From Corallococcus soli (GTDB taxonomy: Bacteria; Myxococcota; Myxococcia; Myxococcales; Myxococcaceae), in contig NZ_JAAIYO010000004.1 of assembly GCF_014930455.1 (NCBI RefSeq), positions 62,001 to 126,000 on the forward strand: 64,000 nt of DNA, written 5' to 3'. The notes below the pieces were generated by a model. It was not told the origin of the DNA. It did no database searches and saw only the letters and a program-made list of their open reading frames with translations. Shown here piece after piece: positions 26,043-34,121 of this stretch (positions are counted from its first letter, which is position 1; each line of letters begins with the position of its first letter). The position numbers were made by a program, and so were the translations under genes.

Positions 26043-27923
26043 CTACCGCAAGGGCGGCGGTTGCGTCGCCCCGTCGCCTGACCCGGCCGTCGCCGCGCGC
26101 GCCCGCCGGCGCAGGGCCCAGTAGGCCAGCGGGGCCGCGGCCAGCAACGCCTGCGGCACCAACGACAGGACATCCGGGTACACGCCGAGCATGTCCACGG
26201 TGATGAAGCGCACCGGCATCAGCGGCAGTGCGCCCACCTCCTGCAGCGAATGGATGCCCTTGCCCAGCAGCATCACCGCCGTCACCACCAGCACCACGGT
26301 GGAGAGGTTGAAGAGCGTCTTCATGGGCAGGCGGTAGCCCATGCGGTTGACGAAGAGCACCAGCACCGCCAGCGCGAAGACGCCCGCCAGCGCGCCCCAG
26401 GCCACGCCCGCCGCGGAGTCCACCGCGAGCCCCTGGAGGAAGATGGCCGTCTCGAAGCTCTCGCGCAGCACCGACGTGAAGGCGATGGCGAACAGGCCGA
26501 ACGTGCTGCCCCGGCCCAGCGCGCCCTGCATGCGCTGGCGCAACTCCCCCATGAACTGGCTTACGTTGGCGCGCGCGTTGAGCCACAGCGCCGCGTACAG
26601 CAGCATGGCCACGGCGACGAGCGCGGTGACGCCCTCCAGCCACTCGCGCTGCGCGCCCGCCAGCAGCTTGCGGCCCAGCAGGTACGCCAGCGCGCCGACG
26701 ACGAGCGCGGACACCCAGCCCGCGTGCACCACGCGCACCTGCTCCGGGGCCTTCATCTTCTTGAGCGCCGCCAGCAGGGCCGTGACGATGATGGTCGCCT
26801 CGAAGCCCTCGCGTAGCAGGATGAGCAGCGTCAGCCACGCCACCGACAGCATGTCCGTGGTGCTGCCGTTCGCCTTGCGCGCCTGGTCCAGCAGCGACAG
26901 CAGCTCACGCCCCTCGTCCTGCAGGTGCGGGCTCTTGCGCTCGGCGGCGAGCCGCGCCTGGAGGAAGGCCTCCTCCAGCTTCTGGGTGAGCACCGGGTCG
27001 CGTCCGCGCAGCTTGGGCTCCACCGGCTCCAGGCCGTTGAGGTACGCGTCCAGCAGCTCCGTCCTCGCGCTGGCGTAGTCGCCCGCGGCGCCCATGCGCA
27101 TCGCGTTGCCCACCGACTGCCGGGCGGCGAGCAGCGCCTTCTCCTCGTCCTCGTCCGGCATGTTCCGGCGCAGGCACGCGACCTTGTCCGCGCCGTACTC
27201 CTTCGCCAGCTCCGCGTCGGTGGCGGTGGCCAGGCGCTCCAGCGACGCGCGCGGCGGCTCGCCCTGGCACGGCGGCTGGCGCAGCGTGAAGACGAAGAAC
27301 GCGAGCGACCAGCGGTCGTCCTCGGAGAGGGTGGGGAAGGCCGGCATCGCGGTGCCGGGCACGCCGAAGCTGGTGGTGTTGAACGCCTTGTAGGGCGTCA
27401 GGCCCTCCTCCATCAGCTCCGGGTCCTGGAAGTTCGCTGGCGCGGGCTCCATGGTGGCCGCGATGTCCACCGCCGCCTTGCCGTCCACGCCGTGGCACAC
27501 CGCGCAGTTCGCCTGGAACAGCTTCGCGCCCTGCTCCACGTCCGGCGTCTTTCGAGGACTGCGCGCGAGGCCCCCCGCCAGCACCAGGCTCTCCACCAGC
27601 TCACCGCAGTCGCGGCTCACGCCCTCGGGGTCCGTGGACTGGTCCACGCGCGCCTGGATGGCCTGCACCTTCGGCACGAAGGTGGCCGCCGCCGGGCCCA
27701 GCTCCTTCGCCGCCTCCAGCGCCTCCGCCGCGAAGCTCTTCTGCTCCGCCAGCTCGAACTCGGAGCGCGTCGACACCGCCGCCGGGTAGTCCGCCTGGAG
27801 GTACTGGAGGATGCCCACCAGCCGGTGCCAGGTGCGGCCCTCTTCGGACGCGGGCGCTTCGGCCCGGACGGTGGAGGACAACGCGAGCAGCAGGCACAGC
27901 GTGACGGAGGCGGCGCGATTCAC
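26043..27923 (-). CDS. cytochrome c-FTR1 family high-affinity iron permease
   Basis: A 626-residue fusion. It has a Sec signal (1-22), then a periplasmic region with one c-heme, CAVCH (140-144), and a likely Met ligand in GTAMPAFP (Met193). Residues ~360-610 form a seven-helix FTR1/EfeU permease with both iron-binding motifs, REGFEA (371-376) and RESFETA (487-493). FTR1 permeases take up iron coupled to oxidation of Fe(II), so a fused heme domain probably replaces a separate oxidase or electron acceptor. A Fur box lies 34 bases upstream, indicating iron repression. A membrane protein gene follows after about 10 bases. Confidence 0.93.
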   Translation of the reverse strand: MNRAASVTLCLLLALSSTVRAEAPASEEGRTWHRLVGILQYLQADYPAAVSTRSEFELAEQKSFAAEALEAAKELGPAAATFVPKVQAIQARVDQSTDPEGVSRDCGELVESLVLAGGLARSPRKTPDVEQGAKLFQANCAVCHGVDGKAAVDIAATMEPAPANFQDPELMEEGLTPYKAFNTTSFGVPGTAMPAFPTLSEDDRWSLAFFVFTLRQPPCQGEPPRASLERLATATDAELAKEYGADKVACLRRNMPDEDEEKALLAARQSVGNAMRMGAAGDYASARTELLDAYLNGLEPVEPKLRGRDPVLTQKLEEAFLQARLAAERKSPHLQDEGRELLSLLDQARKANGSTTDMLSVAWLTLLILLREGFEATIIVTALLAALKKMKAPEQVRVVHAGWVSALVVGALAYLLGRKLLAGAQREWLEGVTALVAVAMLLYAALWLNARANVSQFMGELRQRMQGALGRGSTFGLFAIAFTSVLRESFETAIFLQGLAVDSAAGVAWGALAGVFALAVLVLFVNRMGYRLPMKTLFNLSTVVLVVTAVMLLGKGIHSLQEVGALPLMPVRFITVDMLGVYPDVLSLVPQALLAAAPLAYWALRRRARAATAGSGDGATQPPPLR

Positions 27924-27956
27924 GCCTGACTTCTACCAACCCCCCCTGGGGCGTTC

Positions 27957-27975
27957 AATTCTGAGAATCAATATC
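27957..27975 (-). promoter_or_regulatory. Fur box upstream of the FTR1 iron permease
   Basis: On the minus strand, GATATTGATTCTCAGAATT matches the classical 19-bp Fur consensus at 13 of 19 positions, including the GATA..TGAT and TCA cores. It ends 34 bases before the permease ATG, within the expected promoter. Iron-bound Fur would repress the operon. Direct Fur binding is inferred. Confidence 0.75.
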
Positions 27976-27984
27976 AGGATACAG

Positions 27985-28010
27985 CGCCCCCTCCGAAGAC
28001 GAAGGGGGCG
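27985..28010 (-). terminator. strong hairpin after the 76-aa lipoprotein gene
   Basis: CGCCCCCT and AGGGGGCG form a perfect 8-bp stem extended by a CG/CG pair past one mismatch, with a 4-base loop. It lies about 30 bases past the lipoprotein stop and just upstream of the Fur box, insulating the iron promoter from read-through. Confidence 0.6.
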
Positions 28011-28040
28011 GGAGAGCAACACTCCAGGTGACCGCGAGGG

Positions 28041-28271
28041 CTACTGCGGATCGATGCCGCAGTACTCGGGGAAGCGGTTGCACGGGTAGCAGGGGCCGCC
28101 CGGGCCGTAGTAGCAGACCTCGCCCGCGGGACAGACGCCGCTTTGCGGACACTCCCGCAGCGCCTGCTCCTGCGCGCCCAGCTCCGCGCCGCTGCCCTCC
28201 TCGACGGAGCCGCCACAGGCCGCCAGACCCAGCACCGCGAACATTCCCAGACCGCGAATCAGTCGACGCAT
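28041..28271 (-). CDS. small Cys-rich lipoprotein (76 aa)
   Basis: AAGGGAG lies before the ATG at 28271. A lipoprotein signal ends in GLAAC. The mature part is about 54 residues with six Cys besides the lipid Cys, in CPQSGVCPAGEVC and CYPCNRFPEYC. From the lipid Cys the spacing C-x12-GAQEQAL-x2-C is residue-for-residue identical to that in the chitosanase (C-x12-GAVEQAL-x2-C). It resembles the 91-aa lipoprotein at 15051. Function unknown. A strong hairpin follows the gene. Confidence 0.75.
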   Translation of the reverse strand: MRRLIRGLGMFAVLGLAACGGSVEEGSGAELGAQEQALRECPQSGVCPAGEVCYYGPGGPCYPCNRFPEYCGIDPQ

Positions 28272-28340
28272 GCGTGCTCCCTTGGGGTGAGGAGCCAGCA
28301 AGGTACGTCAGTCCAAGAACACCTGGAATAAGGGCTATCC

Positions 28341-28823
28341 CTACCGCTCGTAGGTGAGGAAACCGAAGGGGAGGTCCGCCTCCGGGTGGGCTTCCTCCTC
28401 CACGAGCCTCCACGCGGACAGGTCCACGGGCGGGAAGAAGGCGTCGCCCGGGAAGTCGCGCGCGATGCGGGTGAGGTAGAGCCGGTCCCACCGGTCCACC
28501 GTCTGGGCATACAGGTCCGCGCCCCCGGCGATGAAGACCTCGCTGTCGGCGCGGGCCAGCTCCAGGGCCGCGTCCACGGAGTGCGCCACCTGGACGCCGG
28601 GCGGCGCGACCCAGCCGGGCTGGCGGGTGAGGACCACGGTGGTGCGGCCGGGCAGGGGCCTCCCGATGGATTCGTACGTCCTGCGGCCCATGACGAGGGT
28701 GTGGCCCATCGTCAGGCGCTTGAAGCGCGCCAGGTCCTGCGGCAGGCGCCAGGGCAGGGTGTTGCCCAGGCCGATGGCGCGGTTCGCCGCCATGGCGACG
28801 ATGGCGGACAGGCGCGCCGTCAT
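28341..28823 (-). CDS. folA: dihydrofolate reductase
   Basis: This 160-residue protein is a typical chromosomal [37 protein letters not shown] (with the active-site acid in PQD), [21 protein letters not shown], and [13 protein letters not shown]. It reduces dihydrofolate to tetrahydrofolate with NADPH. Its ATG overlaps the thyA stop (ATGA at 28820-28823), so it regenerates the folate oxidised by the thymidylate synthase translated just before it. This is a compact thyA-folA operon. Confidence 0.97.
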   Translation of the reverse strand: MTARLSAIVAMAANRAIGLGNTLPWRLPQDLARFKRLTMGHTLVMGRRTYESIGRPLPGRTTVVLTRQPGWVAPPGVQVAHSVDAALELARADSEVFIAGGADLYAQTVDRWDRLYLTRIARDFPGDAFFPPVDLSAWRLVEEEAHPEADLPFGFLTYER

Positions 28824-29614
28824 ACGGCCACGGGCGCCTTGATGGCGGGGTGGGGGTCGTAGCCTTCCAGCGTGAAGTCCTCGTAGCGGAAGGCGAACAG
28901 GTCCTTCACGTCCGGGTTGAGGCGCATGCGCGGCAGGGCGCGGGGGGCGCGCGTGAGCTGCTCCCGGGCCTGCTCCACATGGTTCAGGTACAGGTGCGCG
29001 TCGCCCAGCGTGTGGATGAACTCGTGCGCGACGAGGCCCGTGGCCTGCGCCACCATCATCGTCAGCAGCGAGTACGACGCGATGTTGAAGGGCAGCCCCA
29101 GGAAGATGTCCGCGCTGCGCTGGTAGAGCTGGCAGGACAGCCGGCCGTCGGCCACGTAGAACTGGAACATCACGTGGCAGGGCGGCAGCTTCATGGCGGG
29201 CAGGTCCGCCACGTTCCACGCGCTGACCAGGTGCCGGCGCGAGTCCGGGTTCTTCTTCAGGCCGTCCACCAGCTGCCGCATCTGGTCCACGGGCGCGCCG
29301 TCCGGCGTGCTCCACGAGCGCCACTGGTGGCCGTACACGGGGCCCAGGCCGCCGTCGGCGTTGGCCCACTCGTCCCAGATGGTGACGCCCTGCTCCTGGA
29401 GCGAGCGCACGCTCGTGTCCCCCCGGAGCATCCACAGGAGCTCATGCAGGATGGACTTCACGTGGAGCTTCTTCGTCGTCACCAGGGGGAAGCCCTGGGT
29501 GAGGTCGAAGCGGAGCTGGTGGCCGAAGAGGCTCAGGGTCCCCGTGCCGGTCCGGTCACCTTTCTTCGTACCGTGGTGCAGGACATGGTCCAGCAGACTC
29601 AGGTATTGCTGCAT
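28820..29614 (-). CDS. thyA: thymidylate synthase
   Basis: At 264 residues it has the same length as the E. coli enzyme. The active-site Cys falls at 146 in [10 protein letters not shown]. Other signatures are [39 protein letters not shown] and DAHLYLNH. It methylates dUMP to dTMP using methylene-tetrahydrofolate in the cytoplasm. The gene leads the thyA-folA operon and is divergent from the cob(I)alamin adenosyltransferase gene across 89 bases. Confidence 0.98.
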   Translation of the reverse strand: MQQYLSLLDHVLHHGTKKGDRTGTGTLSLFGHQLRFDLTQGFPLVTTKKLHVKSILHELLWMLRGDTSVRSLQEQGVTIWDEWANADGGLGPVYGHQWRSWSTPDGAPVDQMRQLVDGLKKNPDSRRHLVSAWNVADLPAMKLPPCHVMFQFYVADGRLSCQLYQRSADIFLGLPFNIASYSLLTMMVAQATGLVAHEFIHTLGDAHLYLNHVEQAREQLTRAPRALPRMRLNPDVKDLFAFRYEDFTLEGYDPHPAIKAPVAV

Positions 29615-29703
29615 CGGCCCATCTTGATTGGGTGAAGATGCAGCGCAACTTCCTGCTCTTCGCCGGTGGGCGTCGAACGCGAGGCGCCGTTACAGAGGGT
29701 GAA

Positions 29704-30264
29704 ATGAAGATCTACACGAAGACTGGCGACGCGGGAGAGACGGGCCTGTTCGGCGGCGGACGCATCGCGAAGGACGACGCGCTGGTGGACGCCTACGGCG
29801 AGGTGGACGAGCTCAACGCCACGTTGGGGCTCGCTCGGACCTTCCCGCTGCCCGCGGACCTGGACCACTTCCTCCAGCGCCTCCAGGACCAGCTCTTCAC
29901 GGTGGGGGCGGTGCTGGCCACGCCCCCGCACACCAAGGCGGCGGCGCACATCCCGGAGCTGAAGCCGGAGTGGGTGGAGGAGATGGAGCGCCACATCGAC
30001 CGCTACGAGGAGGAGCTGCCGAAGATGACGCACTTCATCCTCCCGGGCGGCGCGCCCGCGGCGGCGGCGCTGCACCTGTCGCGCACGGTGTGCCGCCGGG
30101 CCGAGCGCCGGGTGGTGACGCTCCTGCGCGAGGACAAGGCTCCGCCCGCGGTGGCCATGTACCTGAACCGCCTGTCGGACCTGCTCTTCGTCGTGGCGCG
30201 GCTGGTGAACTTCCGCGCCGGCCTGCCCGACGTGAAGTGGATCCCCGAGAAGCCCTCGAAGTAG
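29704..30264 (+). CDS. cob(I)yrinic acid a,c-diamide adenosyltransferase (PduO type)
   Basis: The ATG at 29704 (MKIYTKTGDAGETGLFGGG) is the canonical N-terminus of PduO-type ATP:cob(I)alamin adenosyltransferases. The family's trimer active-site phrases follow: DAYGEVDELNATLG, FILPGGAPAAAALHLSRTVCRRAERRV and YLNRLSDLLFVVAR. The length (186) fits. It transfers adenosyl from ATP to cob(I)alamin, making coenzyme B12. It sits 9 bases upstream of queG, whose product also needs a cobalamin cofactor, so this operon is functionally coherent. Confidence 0.96.
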   Translation: MKIYTKTGDAGETGLFGGGRIAKDDALVDAYGEVDELNATLGLARTFPLPADLDHFLQRLQDQLFTVGAVLATPPHTKAAAHIPELKPEWVEEMERHIDRYEEELPKMTHFILPGGAPAAAALHLSRTVCRRAERRVVTLLREDKAPPAVAMYLNRLSDLLFVVARLVNFRAGLPDVKWIPEKPSK

Positions 30265-30273
30265 GTCGCGCCC

Positions 30274-31293
30274 GTGACTCCGCTGCCCACCGCCCGGCTC
30301 CGGGACCTCGCCCAGCAGGTGGGCTTCGACCTCATCGGCTTCGCCCGCGCGGAGCCCATCCCCCCGTCGTCGCTGCTGTCGTGGCTGGAGGCCGGCTACG
30401 ACGCGGACATGGACTGGATGGGGTCGCGCGCGGAGGAGCGGCTGGACGTGTCGGTGCTGCTGCCGGGCGCGAAGACGGTGCTCTCCTTCGCCAACAACTA
30501 CTACCGGGACGACGCGTCGTCGCAGGGCTCGCCCATCGCGCGCTACGCGCGGGGCCGGGACTACCACTCCACGCTGCGCGACCGGATGAAGGCGTTCCGC
30601 AAGACGCTCAACGCCTGGTACCCGGGGCTGGGCAGCTACGGCGGCGTGGACAGCGGCCCCATGATGGAGAAGGTCTGGGCCGCGCGCGGGGGCCTGGGGT
30701 ACGTGGGGAAGAACGGCTGCCTCATCACGGAGTCGCACGGCTCGTGGGTGCTGCTGGCCACGCTCATCCTGGACGCGGAGGTGGACGCGTATCCGGAGGG
30801 CCCGGTGGCGGACCGCTGCGGTTCCTGCCGGCGGTGCCTCATGGCGTGTCCCACGGGCGCGCTGGTGGGCCACCGGCAGGTGGATGCGCGGGCGTGCCTG
30901 TCGTACCAGACCATCGAGAACCGCGACCGTGACGTGCCGGAGTCGTTCCGCTTCAAGTTCGACAACCTCATCTTCGGCTGCGACATCTGCCAGCAGGTGT
31001 GCCCGCTCAACCGCAAGCCGGTGCACACGGAGGACGCGCGCTTCATGCCCCGCGCGGTGGCGTCGCTGGGCACGGTGGAGCTGGCCGCGCTGACGCCCGA
31101 GCAATACAAGGAACTCATCCCCGGCACGGCGCTGGCCCGCGCGCGCTACGACGGTTTGAGGCGCAACGCTGTCTATGCGCTGGGCGTGGCACGGCAGGCG
31201 CAGGCCCGGTCGCTGCTCGAAAAGCTCAGCGATGACTCCAGCGAACTGGTACGCAGCGCCGCGAAATGGGCGCTTCTCCAACTGGAGTCGTGA
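30274..31293 (+). CDS. queG: epoxyqueuosine reductase
   Basis: A GTG start at 30274 gives 339 residues. The N-terminal cobalamin-binding domain is followed by two 4Fe-4S cluster motifs, CGSCRRCLMACP and CDICQQVCP, and by a short HEAT-like C-terminal repeat (YDGLRRNAVYALGV). It reduces epoxyqueuosine to queuosine in tRNA anticodon position 34 (GUN anticodons). It is downstream of a cob(I)alamin adenosyltransferase and overlaps or abuts the EamA transporter gene. No other queuosine gene is in the window. Confidence 0.96.
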   Translation: MTPLPTARLRDLAQQVGFDLIGFARAEPIPPSSLLSWLEAGYDADMDWMGSRAEERLDVSVLLPGAKTVLSFANNYYRDDASSQGSPIARYARGRDYHSTLRDRMKAFRKTLNAWYPGLGSYGGVDSGPMMEKVWAARGGLGYVGKNGCLITESHGSWVLLATLILDAEVDAYPEGPVADRCGSCRRCLMACPTGALVGHRQVDARACLSYQTIENRDRDVPESFRFKFDNLIFGCDICQQVCPLNRKPVHTEDARFMPRAVASLGTVELAALTPEQYKELIPGTALARARYDGLRRNAVYALGVARQAQARSLLEKLSDDSSELVRSAAKWALLQLES

Positions 31294-32213
31294 CACCGCC
31301 CGCCGTCACCCCGCTCGGGCGGGTGTACGCGGCGCTGACGGTGCAGGTGCTGATCAGCGCGGGCACATACCTGGCGGCCAAGCGGGCGATGACGGAGCTG
31401 TCGCCGTTCACCGTGGTGCTGTGGCGCTTCCTCGTGTGCGGCGTGGCGTTCACGCTGCTGCTCGCGCTGACGCCAGGGCCGAAGCTGCCACCGCGCTCGG
31501 AGTGGAGGCGCGTGGCGCTGCTGGGCCTGATGGGCGGGCCGGTGAACCAGACGCTGTTCTTCTCCGGGCTGTCGCGCTCCACGTCGGCGCACGCGGCGCT
31601 GCTCTACGCGCTGACGCCGCTGGGCGTGTACGTGGCCAGCCTCATGCTGGGGCGTGAGCGGGCAAGCCGGCGCGCGACGGCGGGCATCCTCACCGCGCTG
31701 GTGGGCGTGGTGGTGCTGCTGCTGGGGCGGGGGCTCGCGAGCGCGCGGGTTTCGGTCCTGGGAGACCTGCTCATCCTCACGGCGGTGGTGGCGTGGGTCA
31801 TCTACACGACGGAGGGCAGGCCGCTGGCCGCGGAGCACGGCGCGCTGCGCGCCACGGCGTGGACCATGACGGTGGCCACGGCGTTGCAGTTGCCGCTCAT
31901 CCCGTTCGTGCTCCAGCCCGAGCAGGTGTGGGCCGCGAGCCTCACGGCGAAGGCCGCCATCGTGTACCTGGGGCTGATGACGTCGGTGGTGGCGTACCTG
32001 CTCTGGTACTACGCGCTGTCGAAGGTGCCCGCGTCGAAGGTGGCCATCTTCTCCAACCTGCAACCGGCCGCGACGGCGCTCGCGGCCTGGGCCTTCCTGG
32101 ATGAGGCCCTGCACTGGGAGCTGGCGCTGGGCGGCGCGCTGGTGCTCCTGGGCGTGCGGCTGACGCAGGCCGCGCCGGTGAAGCCCCCTCCGGTGGTGGT
32201 GCGCGCGGGCTGA
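31290..32213 (+). CDS. EamA/DMT-family transporter
   Basis: About ten hydrophobic helices in two EamA halves: LISAGTYLAAKRAMTELSPF near the N-terminus and SSxxAxLLWYYALxKVPAS-like SVVAYLLWYYALSKVPAS late in the second half. The start could be the GTG at 31290, which overlaps the queG stop (GTGA), giving 307 residues, or the ATG at 31266 (315). DMT carriers typically export amino acids, nucleosides or other metabolites across the inner membrane. The substrate is unknown. It is transcribed with queG and converges with the Pro-rich protein gene 10 bases on. Confidence 0.9.
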   Translation: MTPPAVTPLGRVYAALTVQVLISAGTYLAAKRAMTELSPFTVVLWRFLVCGVAFTLLLALTPGPKLPPRSEWRRVALLGLMGGPVNQTLFFSGLSRSTSAHAALLYALTPLGVYVASLMLGRERASRRATAGILTALVGVVVLLLGRGLASARVSVLGDLLILTAVVAWVIYTTEGRPLAAEHGALRATAWTMTVATALQLPLIPFVLQPEQVWAASLTAKAAIVYLGLMTSVVAYLLWYYALSKVPASKVAIFSNLQPAATALAAWAFLDEALHWELALGGALVLLGVRLTQAAPVKPPPVVVRAG

Positions 32214-32223
32214 GGCCCTCTTG

Positions 32224-33027
32224 CTAGTCGCCGTTCGGGTCCCAGTCGGAGATGTCCTTCTTGGGCTCCGGCGGCGGCTTCGGGCGGGGCGCCTCCACGG
32301 GGCGGGGCGGGGGGGCCTTCTTCTCCACGGGCGGCAGCGGCGCGGGCAGGTCGTCGTCGTCGGACGTGTCGCGGCTCGGCGCGGGTTCGGCCACCACGGG
32401 CTTCGGGGCCGGCGGCTCCGCGCGCGGCGGCGGCTCCGCGAAGGCTTCGATGTCCGGGGGCTCGGACCGCGTGGGCTCCGGCTCGGAAGCGACGGCGGGG
32501 GAGGGCGGGGGCGGCGGGCGCGCGGGCTCGGACGCTCGCGCCGGGACGGCCGCCGGGCGGGGGTTGCCCCTCACGGGCTTCTTCTCCGGCTCGTCGGAGG
32601 CGCGGTAGCCCTTGCGCTCCGGGGGCGGCTCCGGCGGGTCGTCGTAGGCGTCGCGCGCGGGGCGCTCGCGCACGGGCTTGTCGTCGTCACCGAACGGGTC
32701 CTCGTCGCGCTTGCGGTCCTTCTCTTGAATCTCCCGCAGCTTGGCGGCCTCCGTCTTGGACTGGCGGCGCTCGGGGGCGGCCTCCGGCGCATCCGGGGCG
32801 CGGCCGTTCACCGCGTTGAACTTCCGGGCGCACTGCGAGCGCTTGCTCGTGCAGCCCTCGAAGCAGCGCGTCAGCTTGCGGATGGCGTTGCCGTTGCCGC
32901 CGTACTCGATGGTGCAGTCCTCCTTGCACGCGACGGCGTCCTCCTCGCATCCGGGCGGGATGGGAGCGGCCAGGGCAGGGGTAGCAAGGAGGAAGGCGAG
33001 GGCGACGAGGCGCGGAAGAAGACGCAT
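32224..33027 (-). CDS. secreted Cys-containing protein with long Pro/acidic tail
   Basis: A 267-residue protein of unknown family. It has a signal peptide (LATPALA), then ~50 residues with six Cys in two CKEDC / CFEGC-like helices (CEEDAVACKEDC, then CFEGCTSKRSQC), suggesting a helical hairpin held by disulfides. The remaining ~190 residues are low-complexity Pro, Glu, Arg and Asp, with repeats such as RPPPPPSP and EPPPRAEPP. The tail is probably disordered and may span or interact with the cell wall. Nothing indicates an enzyme. Confidence 0.7.
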   Translation of the reverse strand: MRLLPRLVALAFLLATPALAAPIPPGCEEDAVACKEDCTIEYGGNGNAIRKLTRCFEGCTSKRSQCARKFNAVNGRAPDAPEAAPERRQSKTEAAKLREIQEKDRKRDEDPFGDDDKPVRERPARDAYDDPPEPPPERKGYRASDEPEKKPVRGNPRPAAVPARASEPARPPPPPSPAVASEPEPTRSEPPDIEAFAEPPPRAEPPAPKPVVAEPAPSRDTSDDDDLPAPLPPVEKKAPPPRPVEAPRPKPPPEPKKDISDWDPNGD

Positions 33028-33122
33028 GGCAAATGTGAAAGCTACCAGTCTTCGGCGCTTCCCGGGGGAGGGCCCCGCGATATCGTCAGGCCCACGCCCG
33101 GCGTCCGGGCAAGGGGAGACGC

Positions 33123-34013
33123 ATGCCGGCGGTCAAGGTGGGCATCATCGGAGGCCACACCCTCCATCAGGCCCTGGGCCTCCAGGGCCGGGGCGAGCAC
33201 CTCACCATCGAGACGCCCTTCGGCCCCCACAGCTCGCCGCTCATCGCCACGGAGCTGGACGGCGTCCCCGTCGTCTTCGTCTCCCGCCACGGCCAGGGCC
33301 ACGTCCACAACGCCACCCGCTCCCCCTACCGCGCCAACCTCTTCGCCCTGAAGGTCCTGGGCGTCACCCACGTCCTCGCCACCGGCACCGTGGGCAGCCT
33401 GCGCGAACACATCCAGCCGCTCCATTTGGCCCTGCCGGATCAGGTCATCGACCGGACCTACCGCCGCCCCTGCACCTTCTACGACGACGTCGCGGTGCAC
33501 GTGGAGCTGGCCCAGCCCTTCTGCTCCACCCTGCGCCAGGCCCTCATCGACGCGTCCCCTCGGTCCGACACCGTGGTGCACCCCACGGGCAACTACGTGT
33601 GCATCGAAGGCCCCTCGCTCAGCACCCAGGCGGAGAGCCAGCTCTACCGCTCCTGGGGGTGTGACCTCATCGGACTCACCGCGATGCCCGAGGCCCGGCT
33701 CGCCCGCGAGGCGGAGATGCACTACGCGCTCATCGCGCTGCCCACCGACCACGACTCCTGGCGTCCCCAGCCCGTGGGCCAGGAGCCCGAGGCCCTCCTG
33801 CCGCAGCTCTCCCAGCGCCTGGAGGCCGTCACCGCCCACGGGGCCGCCCTCCTGCGCCGCGCGCTGCCGCGCATCGCCGGCACCGCGCCCCAGTGCCGCT
33901 GCGACAGCGCGCTCGCGCTGGCCATCTTCACCGACCGTGCGCGCATCCCCGCCGAGGTGCGCTCCCGCCTGCGCCCCCTCATTGGGCGCTACCTGCCCTC
34001 GGGCGTCGTCTAG
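33123..34013 (+). CDS. mtnP: MTAP/PNP-family nucleoside phosphorylase
   Basis: This 296-residue member of the nucleoside phosphorylase family starts VKVGIIGGHTL. It shows phosphate-site and purine-site phrases VFVSRHGQGHVHN, ATGTVGSLRE, GNYVCIEGPSLSTQAES and GLTAMPEARLAREAEM, as in S-methyl-5'-thioadenosine phosphorylases and related PNPs. It cleaves methylthioadenosine or a purine nucleoside with phosphate, feeding purine and methionine salvage. The LTAMPEA phrase fits MTAP-type enzymes better than classical PNP. The gene stands alone between divergent neighbours, with GGGAG before the ATG. Confidence 0.85.
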   Translation: MPAVKVGIIGGHTLHQALGLQGRGEHLTIETPFGPHSSPLIATELDGVPVVFVSRHGQGHVHNATRSPYRANLFALKVLGVTHVLATGTVGSLREHIQPLHLALPDQVIDRTYRRPCTFYDDVAVHVELAQPFCSTLRQALIDASPRSDTVVHPTGNYVCIEGPSLSTQAESQLYRSWGCDLIGLTAMPEARLAREAEMHYALIALPTDHDSWRPQPVGQEPEALLPQLSQRLEAVTAHGAALLRRALPRIAGTAPQCRCDSALALAIFTDRARIPAEVRSRLRPLIGRYLPSGVV

Positions 34014-34121
34014 CAGGCGACAGTGGTAGGGCCCCGTGGCGGGTGCTCGGCCGGCTGCCTGCTGCCGAATGCCGCCATCGTTCGCACATTGGCTCCCCAA
34101 CAGACCCGGAGGGGGAACCAC

